Source: an uncultured Phascolarctobacterium sp.
Lineage (GTDB): Bacteria; Bacillota; Negativicutes; Acidaminococcales; Acidaminococcaceae
Direction: 5' to 3'
Assembly (NCBI GenBank): GCA_900545535.1
Contig: UQZN01000011.1
Span: forward strand, 1 to 64,000
DNA: 64,000 nucleotides
The translations under genes were made by a program, and so were the position numbers. Positions 39,106-47,741 of the stretch are shown here, in pieces; the first letter of the stretch is position 1; every line of letters starts with the position of its first letter. The notes beneath the pieces were generated by a model. It ran no database searches, had not been told where the DNA came from, and saw nothing but the letters and a program-made list of their open reading frames with translations.

Positions 39106-39135
39106 TTGACAAAAGTGTGAAAAACTATTTATAAT
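39106..39135 (+). promoter_or_regulatory. Promoter of the branched-chain amino acid transport operon
   Basis: Perfect -35 TTGACA (39106-39111), 18-base spacer, perfect -10 TATAAT (39130-39135). The leader to the first gene is about 110 bases and can fold (GTTAC near 39149 with GTAAC near 39216, and a CAGCA/TGCTG hairpin at about 39195-39210). The rest of the 38966-39105 gap is AT-rich without a gene. Confidence 0.78.
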
Positions 39136-39253
39136 TGTGAGCAGATAGTTACAAACGTAGCTTTGCCAGAAGAACACACTGTTAAGAGGGGAACAGCATC
39201 GGCTGCTGCATAGAAGTAACCAATTATACTATAAGGAAAAGGGGAAAGAACAC

Positions 39254-40432
39254 ATGAAAACCTGGAAAAAAGTTGCCAGTGCCGCTTTGGCTGCAATGGT
39301 ATTTGCTTCGCTGACAGCAGGCTGCGGCGGCGGAGACAAAAAGAAAGAGGCTGCAAACAGCAATGAGATCGTAGTAGGCGCAAGCTTTGAGCTGACCGGC
39401 AATGTTGCCAATTACGGTAAATCTACGCTTTCCGGCTTAAAAATGGCGTTTGATGAAGTCAATAAGGCCGGTGGTATTGACGGTAAAAAGCTGCGCATCG
39501 TGGAAAGCGATAATAAATCGGAGCCTTCTGAAGCAGGCAACTCAGTTACCAAGCTGGTAACGCAGGATAAGGTAATAGCTGTTGTCGGACCGGCAACCAG
39601 CGGCTGTGTGGCTGCTTCCACACCTATTACTACCGCTAATAAAGTACCTTTGATCGCACCTTGCGCAACAGCTCCGAATATCACCGTTGAAAACGGTAAG
39701 GTAAAAGAATTTGTTTTCCGTTCCTGCTTTATCGATCCTTTCCAGGGTCGGGTCATGGCAGAGTTTGCCGATAAAAACCTGCAGGTAAAAAACATAGCGA
39801 TCTTATATGATGCTTCCAGCGACTATTCTAAAGGTCTGGCTGAAGTTTTTACTAAAACCATGGAAGAAAAAGGCGGCAAGATCGTTGCCAAAGAGGCTTT
39901 CCTTGCTAAAGACCTAGATTTTAAATCTGCCCTGACTAAAATTAAATCTACAAATCCTGAAGCAATTTACATTCCCGGTTATTATGAAGAGGTTGCCAAG
40001 ATCATCAAACAGACCCGTGAATTGGGACTGAATGTTCCGCTTTTGGGCTGCGACGGCTGGGATAGCCCGAAACTTGTTGAGATTGGCGGTCCGGCAGCAT
40101 TGAACAATACTTATTTCTCCAGTGCTTATTCCGCACAGGATAAAGAGCCTGCCGTACAAAAATTCATTGCCGGTTATAAAGCCATGTATAACAAAGAACC
40201 TGATGTTTTCTGTATGCAGGGTTATAATGCCGGTCTGATCCTGGCTGACGCTATCAAACGCGCCGGTATTGCTGATGGCACTAAACTGGCTGCTGCTATC
40301 GCTGCTACCAAAGACCTGCCTGTTGCCAGCGGTAAACTGACTTATGATGCTGATCATAATCCGATCACCAGCGCTATCATCATTGAATTGAAAGACGGCG
40401 TACAGACCTTTAAAGAAAAAATTACTCTGTGA
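39254..40432 (+). CDS. livJ: Branched-chain amino acid ABC transporter, substrate-binding lipoprotein 1
   Basis: A 392-residue periplasmic binding protein of the Liv/type I fold with lipobox LTAGC (Cys24) and the family start IVVGASFELTGNVANYGKS. It captures leucine, isoleucine, valine or a related amino acid for LivHMGF. It is first gene of the operon, 147 bases before a second binding protein of about 390 residues that is clearly related to it. Confidence 0.92.
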   Translation: MKTWKKVASAALAAMVFASLTAGCGGGDKKKEAANSNEIVVGASFELTGNVANYGKSTLSGLKMAFDEVNKAGGIDGKKLRIVESDNKSEPSEAGNSVTKLVTQDKVIAVVGPATSGCVAASTPITTANKVPLIAPCATAPNITVENGKVKEFVFRSCFIDPFQGRVMAEFADKNLQVKNIAILYDASSDYSKGLAEVFTKTMEEKGGKIVAKEAFLAKDLDFKSALTKIKSTNPEAIYIPGYYEEVAKIIKQTRELGLNVPLLGCDGWDSPKLVEIGGPAALNNTYFSSAYSAQDKEPAVQKFIAGYKAMYNKEPDVFCMQGYNAGLILADAIKRAGIADGTKLAAAIAATKDLPVASGKLTYDADHNPITSAIIIELKDGVQTFKEKITL

Positions 40433-40520
40433 TCCAGAACAAATAAGCTGTTGTAAAAAGAAGATATTGAAAGGCAGAACCCAGGTAGACCCATTGTTTT
40501 TTAGATGTTTTTTAGTCCGG

Positions 40521-40535
40521 CGCGGCTGAGCCGCG
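40521..40535 (+). other. GC-rich hairpin between the two binding-protein genes
   Basis: CGCGGC-TGA-GCCGCG forms a tight stem-loop in the intergenic mRNA. There is no T-run after it, so it probably protects the 3' end of the upstream mRNA from decay or pauses transcription. Confidence 0.4.
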
Positions 40536-40579
40536 TCAGATTAAATATATTTTGCAGTTTCATCAGAGGGGGAAAAACA

Positions 40580-41752
40580 ATGAAAAAAGTTACCAAGGTA
40601 TTCTCAGTAATGGTAGCGAGCGTGGCTTTAGCAGCTATGCTTGGCGGCTGCGGCGGCGATAAGAAAGCTGCCGGCGATACCATTAAGGTCGGCGGTAATC
40701 TTGAGATGACCGGCGGCAGCGCCAGCTTTGGCATTTCTTCAAAAAATGCGATCGAACTGGCATTCAAAAACATTAATGACAAAGGCGGCATTAATGGTAA
40801 AAAACTGGAGCTCGTTGTGGCGGATAATAAGTCCGAAGCAGCCGAAGCTACCAATGCCATGCAGAAGCTGGTATCTCAGGATAAGGTCGTTGCCGTTATC
40901 GGACCGAACCTTTCCTCTGCTACAATAGCTGCAGGGGCGATCAATAACGGCAGTAAGGTGCTGGATATTGCGCCGATGGCAACTAATCCGAACGTTACAG
41001 TGGACCCGGCGACAGGTAAGACAAAAGAATATAATTTCCGCGCCTGCTTCATTGATCCGTTCCAGGGTACTGTTATGGCGAATTTTGCTAAAAATGATTT
41101 GAAAGCAAATAAAGCAGCGATCCTTATCGATAATTCTTCTGACTATGCCAAAGGCCTGGCGGCGTTCTTTAAAGAAAACTTTATTAAGAACGGCGGCACT
41201 GTTGTGGCTGAAGAATCCTATCTGCAAAAGGATACCGATTTCAAAGCTACTTTGACTAAAATCAAAGCTGCAGCTCCGGATATTCTTTATGTTCCCGGTT
41301 ATTACCAGGAAGTTGGTATGGTCGTTAAGCAGGGCCGTGAAATGGGTATCGAGATCCCCATGGCCGGCGGCGATGGCTGGGACAGCGCTAAGCTGCCGGA
41401 AATAGCAGGCAAGGCGGCACTCAATAATACTTATTTCTCCAGCTTGTATTCTCCTGACGATGATTCCGCTTTGAATAAAGCGTTCGTCAGCGAATATGAA
41501 AAGGCTTATAAAGTAAAACCAGACGTTTTTGCAGCGCTTGCCTATGATTCTGCTTTACTGGTTGCCGAGGCAATCAAAAACGCAGGCGATACCGATCCGG
41601 TGAAAGTCGCGCAGGCTATGGCCAAAATTAACGGCTTCCAGGGCGTCTCCGGTACGGTGACTTTCGACGCGCAGCATAATCCGGTCAAGAGTGCGGTAAT
41701 CATTGAACATAAAGACGGCGCTCAAACCTTCAAGACAAAAATCAATCCTTGA
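40580..41752 (+). CDS. Branched-chain amino acid ABC transporter, substrate-binding lipoprotein 2
   Basis: A protein of about 390 residues related throughout to the preceding one, with lipobox MLGGC (Cys24) and IKVGGNLEMTGGSASFGISS at the start of the mature part. A tandem duplicate of the binding protein with its own ribosome site; it could widen the substrate range or shift affinity. ATG at 40580 is chosen over an upstream in-frame codon because it starts the signal peptide and follows GAGGGGG. Confidence 0.92.
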   Translation: MKKVTKVFSVMVASVALAAMLGGCGGDKKAAGDTIKVGGNLEMTGGSASFGISSKNAIELAFKNINDKGGINGKKLELVVADNKSEAAEATNAMQKLVSQDKVVAVIGPNLSSATIAAGAINNGSKVLDIAPMATNPNVTVDPATGKTKEYNFRACFIDPFQGTVMANFAKNDLKANKAAILIDNSSDYAKGLAAFFKENFIKNGGTVVAEESYLQKDTDFKATLTKIKAAAPDILYVPGYYQEVGMVVKQGREMGIEIPMAGGDGWDSAKLPEIAGKAALNNTYFSSLYSPDDDSALNKAFVSEYEKAYKVKPDVFAALAYDSALLVAEAIKNAGDTDPVKVAQAMAKINGFQGVSGTVTFDAQHNPVKSAVIIEHKDGAQTFKTKINP

Positions 41753-41786
41753 TAAAAATCCACAATTAATTTTTTGCAATGGTGCG

Positions 41787-41807
41787 GGCTGTGGTATTAC
41801 CACAGCC
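41787..41807 (+). other. Hairpin between the binding protein and permease genes
   Basis: A perfect 9-bp stem GGCTGTGGT-ATT-ACCACAGCC, no T-run. Such hairpins commonly give binding-protein mRNA higher abundance than the downstream permease mRNA. Confidence 0.6.
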
Positions 41808-41846
41808 TCATTGCGTTTAAACCACGAGATCAGGAGGACGGGAATT

Positions 41847-42743
41847 ATGGATATGGGTTCCTTTATGCAGCAATTTGTCCAGCAGCTTATCAATGGCATT
41901 TCGCTGGGCAGTATTTATGCGCTGGTAGCATTGGGATACACAATGATCTACGGTATCATCAAGCTCATTAACTTTGCTCACGGCGATATTTACATGTTGG
42001 GGGCTTATTTCGGCTTTATAGCAACCACGATGTTTGGTTTTTCTTTTATTCCGGCTATTCTTTTTTCTATGGCCTGTGCCGCGTTAGCGGGTATTATTAT
42101 AGAGCGTGTGGCTTACCGGCCGATGCGTAACGCTCCGAGAATCGCAATTTTAATTACGGCTATTGGCGTATCTTTCTTTTTGGAATACAGTATGATTCTG
42201 GTTGCAACGCCGCAGCCACGTACTTTCCCGTCTGTATTTGAAGCTACTATTTACCACTTCGGTCCTCTGGTCGTCAACAGCCAGCAGGTCGTCATTCTGA
42301 TCAGTGCGCTGATTCTGATGGCCGTACTGACTTACATTGTACAAAACACCAAAGCGGGCAAAGCCATGCGCGCCGTATCGTTTGACGCCGACGCCGCCCG
42401 TTTGATGGGTATCAATATTGACCGCGTTATCTCCATGACCTTTGCTTTAGGCTCTGCTTTGGCAGCAGCTGGCGGCGTTCTGGTAGGTATCTACTATAAT
42501 TCGATCGACCCGCTGATGGGTATGGTCCCCGGTATCAAAGCCTTCGTTGCCGCTGTACTCGGTGGTATCGGTATCATTCCCGGCGCGATGCTGGGCGGTT
42601 TGATTCTGGGCGTTGTCGAAGCTATGGTCAGCGGCTTCTTTTCTTCGACCTTCCGCGATGCTGCGGCATTCGCTATTTTGATCCTCATTTTGCTCTATAA
42701 ACCGGCTGGGATACTGGGCAAAAATGTACGCGAGAAAGTGTAG
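41847..42743 (+). CDS. livH: Branched-chain amino acid ABC transporter permease LivH
   Basis: A permease of about 298 residues with eight or so membrane helices. The signature GISLGSIYALVALGYTMIYG then IKLINFAHGDIYMLGAY marks LivH. It forms the membrane channel with LivM. ATG at 41847 follows AGGAGG; the upstream in-frame stretch overlaps the preceding gene and is not LivH-like. Confidence 0.95.
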   Translation: MDMGSFMQQFVQQLINGISLGSIYALVALGYTMIYGIIKLINFAHGDIYMLGAYFGFIATTMFGFSFIPAILFSMACAALAGIIIERVAYRPMRNAPRIAILITAIGVSFFLEYSMILVATPQPRTFPSVFEATIYHFGPLVVNSQQVVILISALILMAVLTYIVQNTKAGKAMRAVSFDADAARLMGINIDRVISMTFALGSALAAAGGVLVGIYYNSIDPLMGMVPGIKAFVAAVLGGIGIIPGAMLGGLILGVVEAMVSGFFSSTFRDAAAFAILILILLYKPAGILGKNVREKV

Positions 42744-42752
42744 GTGAGAGCT

Positions 42753-43712
42753 GTGAATGCATTGAGAAAAAAAGATTTGCTGACATTGGTAGCCTGCGCC
42801 GTACTTTTTGCCGTTGTACAGGGTCTGATGGCGGCAGAAATCATCGGCCCGTTCTGGGAACTGAACATCGTTCTGATCTGTATCAATATCATTCTGTCCG
42901 TTAGCCTGAATCTGATCAACGGTTATACAGGCCAGTTTTCCATCGGCCATGCGGGCTTTCTGGCAGTCGGTGCTTATACCGGCGCTATCGTGACGGTCAA
43001 GCTGGGCTTTCCGTATGAGCTGGCATTGGTCGTGGGTACTGTTGCCGCAGGTTTTCTGGGCTTTTTGATCGGTTTGCCGACACTGCGCCTGAATGGCGAT
43101 TATCTGGCGATCGCGACTTTGGGCTTAGGCGAGATCATTCGTATCTGTATCCTGAATATCGATTACGTGGGCGGGGCCTCCGGGCTGATGGGTATTCCCC
43201 GGATGACCAACTTCCCCTGGGTCTTCTGGATCATGATCTTTATTATTTTCTTCATCAAAAACTTTAAGAACTCAGCACCTGGCCGCTGCTGCCTGGCGAT
43301 CCGTGAAAATGAGATCGCTGCCGATACCATGGGTATCGATACTACGAAATACAAAGTTATGGCTTTTACGCTGGGCGCCGCTTTTGCCGGTACTGCGGGC
43401 GTATTGTTCTCGCATTATTTTTATATCGCGCATCCGGCTTCCTTTACCTTTATGCGTTCGTTCGATATTTTGACTATGGTGGTTTTGGGCGGTCTGGGGT
43501 CAATGACCGGCGCTATCACCGGCGCTGTGCTGCTGACTTTTATTTCCGCTTATCTGGCGGAGTATCCTGAATGGCGGATGATCATTTATTCGATCACTTT
43601 GATCGTTTTGATGCTGCGCCGTCCGCAGGGACTGTTCGGTAATAAAGAGCTCAGTTTGAAAATGTTTCATTTAGGAGGTGGCAAAGATGGAAGCACTGCT
43701 GAAAGTAAATGA
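42753..43712 (+). CDS. livM: Branched-chain amino acid ABC transporter permease LivM
   Basis: A permease of about 319 residues with the LivM motif LNLINGYTGQFSIGHAGFLA and GLPTLRLNGDYLAIATLGLG. GTG at 42753 has AGGTGAG just upstream; GTG at 42744, directly after the livH stop, is an alternative giving three more residues. The end overlaps livG by 26 bases. Confidence 0.94.
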   Translation: MNALRKKDLLTLVACAVLFAVVQGLMAAEIIGPFWELNIVLICINIILSVSLNLINGYTGQFSIGHAGFLAVGAYTGAIVTVKLGFPYELALVVGTVAAGFLGFLIGLPTLRLNGDYLAIATLGLGEIIRICILNIDYVGGASGLMGIPRMTNFPWVFWIMIFIIFFIKNFKNSAPGRCCLAIRENEIAADTMGIDTTKYKVMAFTLGAAFAGTAGVLFSHYFYIAHPASFTFMRSFDILTMVVLGGLGSMTGAITGAVLLTFISAYLAEYPEWRMIIYSITLIVLMLRRPQGLFGNKELSLKMFHLGGGKDGSTAESK

Positions 43713-44457
43713 TATTTCGATGGTTTTCGGCGGCTTGCGCGCTGTCTCCAACTTTTCCATGGAAATCAAGGCTGGTGAGCTGATCGGCCTGATCGGGCCT
43801 AACGGTGCCGGCAAAACTACGGCTTTTAATATGATCACCGGTGTTTATACGCCTACCGAGGGCGAGATCATGTTCAACGGCACGCGTACCAGCGGTAAAA
43901 AATCTTACCAGGTAACGCAGCTGGGCATGGCCCGTACCTTTCAGAATATCCGTCTGTTTTCCGAGCTTTCGGTCATCGACAATGTTAAGATCGCTTATAA
44001 TATGCATGTCAAATACACTTTAGGCGAGGCTATTGCCCGTGTAGGACGCTATTTCAGTGAAGAGGATGAAATCACCCATAAGGCGCTGGAGCTTTTAAAA
44101 ATCTTCAAGTTGGAAGACAAGGCTTATGAAACAGCCAAGAACCTTCCTTATGGTGAACAGCGCCGTCTGGAAATTGCCCGCGCCCTGGCTACGGAACCGA
44201 AGCTGCTGCTTTTGGACGAACCGGCGGCAGGTATGAACCCTCAGGAAACCAAAGAGTTGATGGAGATGATCCGCTGGATCCGGGACAAATTTTCTTTGTC
44301 GATCTTGCTGATCGAACATGATATGGGCCTGGTCATGGGTGTCTGCGAGCGGATCTATGTTCTGGAATATGGTTTCTGTATCGCTAATGGCACGCCGGAG
44401 GAGATCAAAAATAATAAGCGTGTTATCGAAGCATACTTGGGCGAGGAGGTATCCTGA
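43687..44457 (+). CDS. livG: Branched-chain amino acid ABC transporter ATPase LivG
   Basis: An ATPase of 256 residues: Walker A GPNGAGKTTAFNMITG, signature LPYGEQRRLEIARALA, Walker B LLLLDEPAAGMNP, and the LivG C-terminal ending KRVIEAYLGEE. ATG at 43687 follows AGGAGGTG. Its stop codon overlaps livF by one base. Confidence 0.96.
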   Translation: MEALLKVNDISMVFGGLRAVSNFSMEIKAGELIGLIGPNGAGKTTAFNMITGVYTPTEGEIMFNGTRTSGKKSYQVTQLGMARTFQNIRLFSELSVIDNVKIAYNMHVKYTLGEAIARVGRYFSEEDEITHKALELLKIFKLEDKAYETAKNLPYGEQRRLEIARALATEPKLLLLDEPAAGMNPQETKELMEMIRWIRDKFSLSILLIEHDMGLVMGVCERIYVLEYGFCIANGTPEEIKNNKRVIEAYLGEEVS

Positions 44458-45161
44458 TGTTAAAGGTAGACAATATCGATGTATATTATGGTGCTATCCA
44501 CGCTATCAAGGGCATCAGTATCGAAGTACCGAAAGGTGAGATCGTAACGCTGGTCGGCTCTAACGGTGCCGGTAAAAGTACGACTCTGCGTACTATTTCA
44601 GGGCTGATGAAACCCAAAAACGGCGCGATCTTATTTGAGGATAAAAATATCGTCGGTGTGCCGGCGCATAAGATCGTGGGCATGGGACTGTGTCAGGTCC
44701 CGGAAGGCCGCCATGTTTTTGCAAATATGTCGGTCATGGAAAACCTGGAGCTGGGCGCCTATCTGCGCAGCGATAAGGACGAGATCGCCCGCGATCTGGA
44801 AGATGTTTTCAAGAAATTTCCACGGCTGTTAGAACGTAAGGAGCAGATTTCCGGTACTCTTTCCGGCGGCGAACAGCAAATGCTGGCGATGGGGCGTGCG
44901 CTGATGAGCCGTCCTCGGCTTTTGCTTCTGGATGAGCCTTCGATGGGTCTGGCACCGTTGCTTGTTAAAGAAATTTTTAATATAATAAAAGAAATAAACG
45001 AGAGCGGCACCACGGTGCTTTTGGTAGAACAAAACGCCAATATGGCTTTGTCGATTGCCGATAAAGCTTATGTATTGGAAACCGGCCGCATCGCTTTGGC
45101 AGGCACGGCACAGGAATTAGCCAGCAGCGAGGCTGTACGTAAGGCTTATTTGGGCGGCTGA
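44457..45161 (+). CDS. livF: Branched-chain amino acid ABC transporter ATPase LivF
   Basis: A 234-residue ATPase with Walker A GSNGAGKSTTLRTISG, signature LSGGEQQMLAMGRALM and Walker B LLLLDEPSMGLAP. It pairs with LivG to power uptake. Translation is coupled (TGATG). It completes the livJ-livJ2-livH-livM-livG-livF set. Confidence 0.96.
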   Translation: MLKVDNIDVYYGAIHAIKGISIEVPKGEIVTLVGSNGAGKSTTLRTISGLMKPKNGAILFEDKNIVGVPAHKIVGMGLCQVPEGRHVFANMSVMENLELGAYLRSDKDEIARDLEDVFKKFPRLLERKEQISGTLSGGEQQMLAMGRALMSRPRLLLLDEPSMGLAPLLVKEIFNIIKEINESGTTVLLVEQNANMALSIADKAYVLETGRIALAGTAQELASSEAVRKAYLGG

Positions 45162-45186
45162 TGCCGGAAAAAGGAGCGTGTTGACA

Positions 45187-45846
45187 ATGTTAGTTAAAGA
45201 TTTTATGACCCCTAACGTATTAACTATTTCGGAAGACAAAAGCATGCTGGAAGCCAGGGAACTGATGAAGAGCAGCGCTTTTCGCCGTATTCCCGTAGTA
45301 GATGATATCAAAAGAGTGATGGGCATTATCACGGACGGCGATGTCGGACGGACTTCTCCTTCTGATGCCAGCACTTTGTCGCGTTATGAAGCCAATTATC
45401 TGCTGTCGCGCCTGAAGGTGCGCGACGTAATGACCCGTGACGTGATCACTGTGCGCGATAACAGCGCGATCGAGGACGTTGCCTATATCCTGTATAAGCA
45501 TAAGATCAATGCTCTGCCGGTCGTTAATGAAGATAACAAGTTGTGCGGTATTATTACAGACAGCGATATTTTCCGTGCTTTTGTTACAATTATGGGCATT
45601 GCCAAAAGCTGTACTCGTATTACTATCGACGTTACTGATAAAGTCGGCGTCATCGCTGATATCGGCGGGATGTTCCGCGATCAGGGCATCAACATCATTT
45701 CGGTCGTTACCAAACGCAATGATGCCGATACTACCGAGCTGACGATCCGTGCCGATCTTTCGCAGCATGGTATGGATATCATCGAGCAGATCCGTGAAGC
45801 CGGTTACGATGTAACGGACATCAGTACGGTGAAAGGTGTAGAATAA
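45187..45846 (+). CDS. AcuB-like protein with two CBS domains and an ACT domain
   Basis: A protein of about 219 residues: two CBS motifs (MLVKDFMTPNVLTISEDKS; VRDVMTRDVITVRDNSAIED) and a C-terminal ACT domain (VTDKVGVIADIGGMFRDQGI). The layout is that of Bacillus AcuB. CBS pairs bind adenosine nucleotides and ACT domains amino acids, so it probably senses energy and branched-chain amino acid state. It follows livF by 25 bases with AAGGAG, so it belongs to the same operon. ATG at 45187 is preferred over GTG/TTG just upstream. Confidence 0.85.
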   Translation: MLVKDFMTPNVLTISEDKSMLEARELMKSSAFRRIPVVDDIKRVMGIITDGDVGRTSPSDASTLSRYEANYLLSRLKVRDVMTRDVITVRDNSAIEDVAYILYKHKINALPVVNEDNKLCGIITDSDIFRAFVTIMGIAKSCTRITIDVTDKVGVIADIGGMFRDQGINIISVVTKRNDADTTELTIRADLSQHGMDIIEQIREAGYDVTDISTVKGVE

Positions 45847-45849
45847 GCT

Positions 45850-46050
45850 ATGTTGGACGTAAAGTTCAATGTCGGTGATGTAGTACGGATGAAAAAGGCC
45901 CATCCCTGCGGTTCCTTTGAATGGGAAATTACCCGTACAGGTATGGATTTTGGGCTGAAATGCAAGGGCTGCGGCCATTTTGTCATGATCGCCCGGCCGA
46001 AGTTCATCAAGGCTGTCAAAGCTGTAGTTGCTGCGGCTGACGAGCAGTAA
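45850..46050 (+). CDS. DUF951 family small protein
   Basis: A 66-residue protein with the family pattern VGDVVRMKKAHPCGSFEWEI and LKCKGCGHFVMIAR. The three cysteines suggest zinc binding, and the fold is probably an OB- or SH3-like nucleic-acid binder. DUF951 genes are widespread in Firmicutes, function unknown. It starts 3 bases after the AcuB-like gene and ends the operon. Confidence 0.92.
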   Translation: MLDVKFNVGDVVRMKKAHPCGSFEWEITRTGMDFGLKCKGCGHFVMIARPKFIKAVKAVVAAADEQ

Positions 46051-46055
46051 AAAGC

Positions 46056-46083
46056 AAAGCTCTGCCGAATGGCAGAGCTTTTT
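46056..46083 (+). terminator. Terminator of the liv operon
   Basis: An 11-bp stem AAAGCTCTGCC / GGCAGAGCTTT with a GAAT loop and T5 tail, immediately after the DUF951 gene. Confidence 0.9.
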
Positions 46084-46104
46084 GATTAAAAACAGTATCG
46101 TGAA

Positions 46105-46500
46105 ATGGAAAGTGAGCTGAAAAAGATGCAGATCACAGCTTTGGATCATTTTGTTTTGACTACTCAGGATTTTGACCGCTGCGTCTGGTTTTATCGTGAC
46201 GTACTGGGTATGGAACTGCTCTGTAAAGACGGTCGTTATGCCCTTCATTTTGGCACGCAGAAGATCAATATCCACCGCCGCCCGGCCGAGTTTCTACCGG
46301 CGGCAGGAAACCCTGTTTCCGGCAGTCTGGATCTTTGTCTGCTGACATCAACGGAATTGCCGCTTGTACGCATGGAACTGGAAAAGCAGGGCCTTACTTT
46401 AGAAGCAGGTATTGTTGAGCGTAATGGCGCGTCGGGAAAGCTGCAGAGCCTTTATGTGCGTGACCCGGATGGAAATTTGATCGAGATCAGTAAATATTAA
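46105..46500 (+). CDS. VOC-family (glyoxalase/fosfomycin-resistance fold) protein
   Basis: A 131-residue protein: LDHFVLTTQDFDRCVWFYRD with LGMELL, ALHFGTQKINIH and LQSLYVRDPDGNLIEISKY carry the VOC-fold metal residues (His in the first, His in the second, Glu at the end). It resembles the YwbC/virulence-protein subgroup; substrate unknown. ATG at 46105 or the internal ATG at 46126 (MQITALDHF) could be used; neither has a strong ribosome site. Confidence 0.85.
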   Translation: MESELKKMQITALDHFVLTTQDFDRCVWFYRDVLGMELLCKDGRYALHFGTQKINIHRRPAEFLPAAGNPVSGSLDLCLLTSTELPLVRMELEKQGLTLEAGIVERNGASGKLQSLYVRDPDGNLIEISKY

Positions 46501-46510
46501 ATGTTTTTTA

Positions 46511-46550
46511 AAAGTTGCCCCCTGTTTCTAAAGAAACAGGGGGCAACTTT
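46511..46550. terminator. Bidirectional terminator
   Basis: A perfect 18-bp stem, AAAGTTGCCCCCTGTTTC with GAAACAGGGGGCAACTTT, loop TAAA. It ends the VOC gene and stands downstream of the convergent exporter operon. Confidence 0.88.
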
Positions 46551-46643
46551 GTTTACAGTAATTATAAAATCAATACAGCCGCATATAAAAGAAGAGAATG
46601 GGTCTGTTCACATAGTTTATGATAACTAGACAGGCTGCTTGTT

Positions 46644-47741
46644 TTATTCCAGTTTGCTTTTAAAGGTCCAGCCGGCAATGCTCAGTGTCAGTGCGGCGAT
46701 CAAAGCCAGAGGGATCAGGTTCAGTAAAACGTAAGGCATTGCCATATCCTTCAGTAAGACGCCTTTGGCGATGACCAGAAAAAAGCGCAGCGGATTAAGA
46801 TAGGTAAGATACTGCAGCAGGACCGGCATATTGTCTATCGGTGAGATAAATCCCGATAATAATACTGCCGGCATTTGAAAGGTGAAAACGCCCAGAATGG
46901 CCTGCTGCTGGGTACGGCACAGGGAGGAAATGAATAAGCCGACGCCGACCAGGGCCAGAAGCGCTACAAAATCGGCGGCCAGAAAGACAAAGAGCGAACC
47001 GGCTAAAGGGAAATCAAAAAACCAGACCGAAATAGCCAGCATTACCATCGTCAGCAGCCAGGCTAAAAGCTGTGCGGGTACAGCCTTTCCGATCAGGATC
47101 TCAGTTGAAGAAAGGGGGCTGACGATCAGCTGATCGAAAGTACCGACTTCTTTTTCTCGGGCAATAGACAGTGAGGTCAGTAAAAGCGCTATGACCATAG
47201 AAATCAGCGCCATCAGGGAAACCAGCGAATAATATTTATAATCCAGATTGATATTGAACCAGTTCCTGGTGACGATCTCTACTTTGGGATCAGTGCCGGC
47301 CAGACTCTGGGCATAACCCTGAATGATCTGGGTGGCGTAACCGCCGATGATGGCGGCAGAATTAGTCTGCCTGCCGTCGGTTATCAACTGGACGGCAGTA
47401 CCGGTCTTATTTTTGATAGCTGCCGCAAAATCGCCGGGTATCTCTAAAGCGATACTGGCCTGCTGGATGTCGATGTTTTCTTTGAGCTGCTGCGGCGTAT
47501 CGACAAGCGTGACAGAATTGAACCAGGGCGAATTCTCAAAATGGCTGATCAGCTCGCGGGAATAATAGCTGCGGCTGTTATCCAGTACCAGCATGTCGAT
47601 ATTTTTTACTTCCATGGTCACAGCGTTAGCGAAAATTATCAGCTGGAAGATGGGCAGTATGGTAACGATGACCCGGCTGCGGGGGTCTTTCCAGATAGCT
47701 TTAAATTCCTTGATGATCAAAGTAAATAATCGTGCCGTCAT
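46644..47741 (-). CDS. ABC-2 type exporter permease, YbhR-like
   Basis: A 365-residue permease: N-terminal membrane helix, a large extracytoplasmic domain (about residues 45-170), then five helices in the ABC2 core (ISMVIALLLTSLSIAREKEV; FQMPAVLLSGFISPIDNMPV). It matches YbhR of the YbhGFSR exporter. The start overlaps the end of the upstream permease by four bases. Co-transcribed with the ATPase, HlyD protein and TetR regulator. Confidence 0.88.
   Translation of the reverse strand: MTARLFTLIIKEFKAIWKDPRSRVIVTILPIFQLIIFANAVTMEVKNIDMLVLDNSRSYYSRELISHFENSPWFNSVTLVDTPQQLKENIDIQQASIALEIPGDFAAAIKNKTGTAVQLITDGRQTNSAAIIGGYATQIIQGYAQSLAGTDPKVEIVTRNWFNINLDYKYYSLVSLMALISMVIALLLTSLSIAREKEVGTFDQLIVSPLSSTEILIGKAVPAQLLAWLLTMVMLAISVWFFDFPLAGSLFVFLAADFVALLALVGVGLFISSLCRTQQQAILGVFTFQMPAVLLSGFISPIDNMPVLLQYLTYLNPLRFFLVIAKGVLLKDMAMPYVLLNLIPLALIAALTLSIAGWTFKSKLE

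Noticed and set aside
45220..46275. A 351-codon open frame on the minus strand across the CBS-ACT and DUF951 genes
   Set aside because: It lies antisense to three well-recognised genes, has no ribosome site, and its translation resembles no family. It is a shadow of codon bias on the other strand.
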